DNA from: Hippophae tibetana
Taxonomy: Eukaryota; Streptophyta; Magnoliopsida; Rosales; Elaeagnaceae
NCBI GenBank assembly: GCA_037013495.1
Contig: CM072805.1
Coordinates: 22,098,669 to 22,162,668, forward strand
Length of the DNA stretch: 64,000 nucleotides
Reading direction: 5' to 3'
The position numbers were made by a program, and so were the translations under genes. Within the stretch, counting starts at the first letter, position 1. Every line of letters starts with the position of its first letter. Below the pieces are notes generated by a model. It saw only the letters and a list, made by a program, of their open reading frames with translations, did no database searches and was not told the origin of the DNA. This document shows, piece by piece, positions 58,230 through 64,000 of the stretch.

Positions 58230-59830
58230 ATCTTTATTTCTCTTTGTCATTTTCTATCAATTGTTCTTTTGATGACGTAGATGATGATGCATCTTCATAT
58301 TTTCTATCTCTAATACCATAAATGCATTTGTGATCCTTATTGATTTTGTTGATGTAAAAACAAAACACATTTTTTTGTTCTTTACAAATTTTCTTATTAT
58401 TACTGTTAAAGCTTGTTTCAAACTTACTAATTTTCTCACAATCTTTTTCAATGAGAGTCATATTGCTATTGGAAGTGAATATAACTTTACTAGTCAAGTA
58501 ATTTACCTTGACTTTAGAAGAATTATCAATTTTCTTAAGTTCATGATAAATTTAACTTAGCCTTCTTGGTTTTGAAACTTCTTTATTAGTATCAGAAATC
58601 TCTAATTTGATAAAATGGTAAGGAATAACACAACTTTCTTCATTTCAATTCATAAGTGAATTGAGAAATCTGAGATAAATAGGCTTATCATATGCTCTGA
58701 TTTTCTTCATGAAGTCCTTGATAGCTTTTTTGAAATTTTTAGGAAAATAATTTAATTTATTTAAATTAATTCCTAATATAGGTTCTCAATTAAACTTGCA
58801 TGGAAAACTTTATAAACAAAAATTAGATCAATTTCTTCAAGAATATTAATTTTACTACGTGTAGAAAATTCTTTTCCGTATTATAAAATTTCATATTTTC
58901 AATAGATTTTCTAGTTAAGTTATAAAGATTCAACCATTGTGGTTTACTTAAAGTTCTATATTGGTCTTTTTCTCTATAATGATCAGTGTATTCCTAGGAT
59001 ATGTTTCCTTGAATAGTACTAATAGTTGTTTTATCTTTACTATTTTTGTGAGAGACGTTTCTTTGAATAGTACTAGTGGCAATAGTGGTTGTTGTTATAA
59101 TAATATAGAGTAATTTTTAATTATATCTTCTGGAGTTATTAGTTTTAATACTATATAATTGATATAACTGCATTCAACTTCTATTCTATTAGTGAAAGCC
59201 CTATAAGCTATTCCACTAAATTCGATAATAGCTTTGCTTGCTTTAGGCATGTTGTAAATTCTTGGTTTTAGACCATTATAAACCACATTAGTCTTTTTTT
59301 GGTTTTAATTTTTTACTTCTTCAACCCAAATGAGTTTTTTTTTTCTTTTTATATGTGTTACTCTCTTTTGAACTATTAGATTATTCCTTTCCATTTTGAA
59401 TTATTTCTTTCTCTAGGTATAAAACCCCGAGTTGTTCCTAAAAAATTCTTATCTCATTTTATTTTATATTGATCTTGATATCATGATGTTATATTTCTAC
59501 AAGAACAAAAATAGTTAATATTGCTAATTATCTTGTAACGGCATTTGCTAAACTATTTTTGTTTCATGTAATATGTTCGACACCAAAATTATATTGATTA
59601 AACCATTATTGACATATGATTAATTTTCCTTATTTATAATCATTTGTAATATTTATTCTTAAAAAATAACTAAAATTCTTGTTATCGATTCTGACAATAA
59701 ATTTGAAACTTACTACATATATTGCAAAGATCATGAAAAGATCTTTACAATATAAAGATCTTAATGTAATTCTACACCATTGAAACATCCTGATATACTC
59801 TACAAAGATATTCATCTTTGTCATCTACTT
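58230..59830 (-). pseudogene. Probable endogenous pararetrovirus fragment (Caulimoviridae-like)
   Basis: Two recognisable blocks lie on the minus strand in viral order. The first, about 59720-59520, looks like the C-terminal end of a reverse transcriptase/RNase H region, with a YNFGVEHI stretch and a following L-A-N-A-V-T-R motif resembling the family's 'LADALTR'. The second, 59286-59095, resembles the viroplasmin/transactivator (Cauli_VI) domain, with VYNGLKPRIY at its start. Further broken coding pieces continue to 58234. RT followed by a transactivator frame is the order in several Caulimoviridae genera. Stops and shifts are frequent, no movement or coat protein is seen, and no intact viral gene exists here. 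A gypsy remnant is the alternative for the RNase H part. Confidence 0.45.
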
Positions 59831-60129
59831 TTACTTTTAAAATTATTCTCCAATATTCATGTAAATTATCTATTTTGATTATCTGAATTTGGATGGTATA
59901 AAGTTGATAAATTTTTTACCTATGTTTTTACATTATCCATGTACAAAATATCTTGTTATGTCCATTTTCAAATATGATCTTTTTTCAGTTTTGTTTGTAA
60001 AGATTATTGTATTTCTATAAGTTTCTTAATATATGCTTCAACATACGTTAAATATCAATACTTGAATTTTTTTCTTTTTTTATAGAATAATTTTTTATAC
60101 TTACCACTAGATTATGTAGTTATAACTAT
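59831..60129. other. Unassigned AT-rich stretch
   Basis: No readable domain. It may hold more decayed reverse transcriptase of the fragment to the left, but I could not recognise any motif. Confidence 0.4.
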
Positions 60130-61160
60130 ATTATTTATTTACTTATAATATAAATACAAAAAATAATAATATCAAAATTACATATTGTACACAATGATAA
60201 TATCAAAACTCTTAAATTTATAGTATGAACCAATTTTTAAATGTAATGTATATAATGAGAATACCAAGACTTGATTTTATGCATTTAAATGTGACACTTT
60301 ATATTTATCACTTGGTGTAAAAGACTATGTTTTTTTAAGTTACTAAATTTAAAAAAATTGAATTTTTAAAGCATCATTTGTGTAAAAATTAAATTTTTAA
60401 TGCATCATTTATACACAATGATAATATCAAGACTTCTAAATTTATACTATAAATTTACAAAATTTAATTTTTAAATATATGCTTATAATGAATACTAAGA
60501 TTAAAATTTATACTTTTAAATATTACACTTTATACTTAAAACTTGAATATAAATTACACCTAAATACTTATTTTATTTATTGATTATTTAAATAAGTTTT
60601 ATTTTCATTATTCTTATTGACCTCATTTCATTTTTTTTTTACTTTATCACATATTAATTTTTAATAAATAAAATATGTATAATCACAATATCAAAACTTA
60701 AATTTATGCTTATATATATATGATACTATATATTTTTCACTTCATTATTAAGTTATAGTTTTTTTTGTTTAACTTATGTGTTAATTAAATTACACTTTAA
60801 AAAGTTTTTTTTTGTTGTCTGTTCTTTTTTAAGTTAAATTTATACTATAAATTTTACAAATTAGATTTTTAAAACACTATTAATATAATAATAACAATAT
60901 AAAAACTATTAAATTTATGGTATAAATTTAAAAAATTACATTTTTAAATGTAATTTTTCGACTTTGTCGTCTTCATCATTTTTTTTAAGTTAATAAATTT
61001 AAAAAATTGGATTTTTCAAACATTATTTATACACAATAAAAATATCATCTAAAATTTATATTATATATTTAAAAATTAAATTTTTTAATGTAATTTATAT
61101 AATAACATACAAAAACTTAAACTTGACATTTTATTAAAGACAACTTACACTTATCACATC
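60130..61160. repeat. Degenerate dispersed-tandem repeat array
   Basis: A motif like ACACAATGATAATATCAAAACTTCTAAATTTATACTAT recurs at about 60190, 60412, 60487, 60681, 60882, 61027 and 61095, often followed by AAATTTACAAAATTNNATTTTTAAATGTAAT. Spacing is irregular (about 70 to 220 bp), so it is a decayed array. No coding potential is seen. Confidence 0.55.
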
Positions 61161-62055
61161 ACTATGAAGTTATAGCTGTTATGGAAATATAAATTAATTT
61201 TATTAAATAATTATCCAAAAATAAATTATATAAATTAACTTATAATTTTGATTGTTATTTATTTTTTAGCTTATAACGAATTAAAATATTATATTTTATT
61301 TATAAATATTAAATAATATGAAAACTTTAAAGTTTATTTTTATATTATACATTTATGTATGTATATATATTACATATTCTTATTCTTTCAAAATTGGATC
61401 TAAACTTATACATTCACACGAGTCAACCATCCTTGTAATCTTATTATATCTAGGGTGAGACAAAGTACTAAGTGTTTCAACGTATTAATTTTTATTTTGT
61501 AGTTTTTTTTATCTCTCTTTCTTTTCTTTCTTACGAGAAGCCTTACTCATTTTTCTTTTTTATTCTTTTATATGAGAGAGAAAGTTTCTTTGAGATATAA
61601 ACTTTTTCTCTAATAGATTAATTATTTTTATTTTTTCATTTTAAATAAATATCACAAGACTTAATTTAAGATGGTAAGTATGTTTTGTTATGTTTTTCAA
61701 AAAATTTCCCATGTCTAAGTCTATTATTATTTAAAATTTTATTGTGATCTAAAATTTAAAGAACTTAAATCATTAAGATCAAATTTTATTAAAGATTTGT
61801 CTTATTTTCAATTAGAAAAATCAATTTTAAATAGACACCATAAAGTGCTAAAGAAAAATGTTCGAAAAATTTATTCTTTGAACTATATATCTATGGTACG
61901 GTTCTTATAATAACTTTGGTAATTTGATGAATTTTTTTATTTTTTAATTTAAATTTTATTTTGAATAAATGAAAATTATTTTTTTAAACAAAATCTTATT
62001 ATATCTATACATTAATAATTTTTTTATGAAGAAATAATTATATATTATTAGAATT

Positions 62056-62122
<67 letters not shown>

Positions 62123-64000
62123 CGATCACAAAAATAAATAGATATTAATAAATCATATTAAATAATCTAAATTAATGATGTTGATGTTATTGTATTTAAA
62201 AATTTATATTTAATGAATAATATAATTCTTTAAAAACAATTGTAACTTATGGTTAATTAAGTAAAATTGAAAATGAACAAATGTTTTATTTTTTACTTGG
62301 ACGAATCTAATATTTTTAGATAATTTTTTTCTTATAATGCATTATAATTGCATTACTTATAAATAAGAAAAAATAAATAAACAAAGTTGTCCAAAATAAA
62401 AAATGTTATATTAAAAAATATATATATATATATATAAATAAAATATAGACATATATTAGTAAAGCATGTCTCATGCACGTGAAATTCACATGATTTGTTT
62501 TATGTCTACTTTAAAATCACATGAAGAATAAATGTCCCTTCTTAGAAAGAAAAAAACAACAGAGCAATAATATTTCTTTGGAGAGGTTTTCATCTATATC
62601 TACTATAAAATAACCACTTTACACTTTAAAAAAAATACCAAATTATCCCTAAATTTATTGATTAGACAGTTTTAACCCTTGAATTATGAATTGTTAGTCT
62701 ATGATTAGTTTTTGAATAACATAGAAATTATTTTTAAATCAATTTTGTTAATCATAAAAAGGTTTTATGACAAACTATTCTCTCTTTAAAACATGACCTT
62801 TCCGTTCATGAATTTAATTTTCATGAACTGAATTAATTAATTTATTTATTTTGCATGGAAACTAATTTGAATTGTAAAATTTCTCATAATGTTAAGTTTT
62901 CACTTTCAAAGAAACGATTAGTTTGTTCACAAAGTATTATAAGTTTTATTTATTTTGTAAGTGCATTTTTTTCCATTAATTATTTTCAGTATGATAGTTG
63001 ATTATTTTACATTTTTGTTTTTTGTTTTTTTAAGTCTAATGTTTTGATTAATAGCTCAAATCTTGATTAAATATATTCATTGTATCAAGAGTTGATTATA
63101 ACGAAAATATTTTAATTAACAATCATTTCAAAAACTCTTAGAAACTTGGTGAACTTCAACAATAATTCTTCATATCATATGAGTAAAAAATAATTAATAA
63201 ATAAACAGTAATTAATAGAGTAGTTATATTTTCACCATCTATTTTGTCATTGTCACAATAATAATTTATCATTAATAATTTTATCTAATAATAGTGGTAC
63301 TCAAATGTAATTAATCTTAAATGTATAATAAATTATTCTTTAATATTATTTTTTCATGCATGTTTATCATTTTAATTTTGATTTAATTAATTTAATTTCT
63401 ACATAATAATTTGAAATGTATTAATAATATAATGATTATAGCTTTCATCCCAGCTGATAAAGAATCAACAAGTATAAAATAAAATGTAACAGTTCATTAA
63501 TTAAAAATTGTGCATACATATATACGTGTTTAGATCAATGTTTTAATGTTTGAAGCCTTTTCTTGTTAATTTTTGGCATATATGTGAAAAGTTAGATATA
63601 ATCTTAATTGATGCATTCAGGGATTAGTTGAAAAATTTGAAACACAAAGGAAACGACTTTATCATAAACAAAACTAATAAAGTGTGTTATATCAATGACT
63701 TAATAAGATTCACATAAAAAAAAAAGAACTAACAAGATTGATAATAGAAAAAATAATTTTATTTTTTTGTACACTACAAAAGAATTGGCAAAATAGTAGT
63801 ATTTCAATTATTCTAAGAGTTTACTTTTTTTTTATTTTTAAAAGAGAAAAATTGCTTATGAAGCAAACATGAAAAAAGTTTTACAAGAAATGCGTTAATT
63901 AATGAATTAAAAATTAGTAATATCGGATCTTATATCGATTATGTGTAATCCATCTATTAGACCAAGTAAGCAACTGTTACATCTAAAAAAACTTATTCAA
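61161..64000. other. Very AT-rich intergenic DNA to the window end
   Basis: No credible gene, RNA or transposon boundary is visible. It contains the (AT)n tract at 62059-62119 and many poly-A/T runs. Confidence 0.6.
62059..62119. repeat. (AT)n microsatellite
   Basis: An uninterrupted alternating AT tract of about 60 bp; a shorter one occurs at about 62420-62435. Confidence 0.95.

Noticed and set aside
1..64000. A novel defence system, gene cluster or CRISPR array
   Set aside because: The window is plant nuclear DNA with two lipid-metabolism genes and decayed transposons; nothing seen supports an operon-like or CRISPR system.

Overview
The window is AT-rich eukaryotic nuclear DNA from a flowering plant, most likely a dicot. 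The evidence is two intron-containing very-long-chain 3-oxoacyl-CoA reductase (KCR) genes with canonical GT-AG introns, several classes of plant retrotransposon, a Mutator-like transposase remnant and a probable endogenous pararetrovirus. I cannot name the species. There are no operons, no CRISPR array and no rRNA or tRNA gene that I can support.

Only two host genes look intact, and both are KCRs on the + strand: copy A (289-3000, 318 aa when spliced) and copy B (32068-34664, 320 aa). They share a three-exon structure with identical exon 1 and exon 2 lengths (638 and 70 nt) and identical intron phases, so they are duplicates now about 29 kb apart. Both keep the SDR cofactor and catalytic residues. 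Copy B has the family-like basic C-terminus; copy A has a divergent, shorter tail. KCR performs the first reduction of microsomal very-long-chain fatty acid elongation.

The space between the two KCR genes is largely a nest of transposons. An old minus-strand LINE (pieces 4874-8420, 17153-19122 and 23650-about 24740) was split by two LTR retrotransposons. One is a minus-strand copia/Sirevirus-like element carrying gag but no recognisable pol (8421-17147). The other is a plus-strand Ty1/copia element whose reverse transcriptase core is deleted (19128-23644). Target-site duplications and LINE reading frames that resume across the junctions support this order. Further right lie a 291-bp hAT-like MITE (25601-25891) and a badly decayed gag-like region (about 26600-29530).

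Right of copy B are a decayed MULE transposase (36435-38985), a 284-bp tandem duplication (39801-40370) and a tangle of oppositely oriented LTR-like sequences (40500-43005). A second nest follows: a chromovirus-like Ty3/gypsy element (44761-53165, minus strand) is interrupted by an Athila-like Ty3/gypsy element (45327-50677, minus strand). From 54 kb the sequence is very AT-rich. It holds a probable Caulimoviridae-like endogenous fragment (58230-59830), a degenerate repeat array (60130-61160) and an (AT)n tract. All transposon and viral reading frames seen here are broken.
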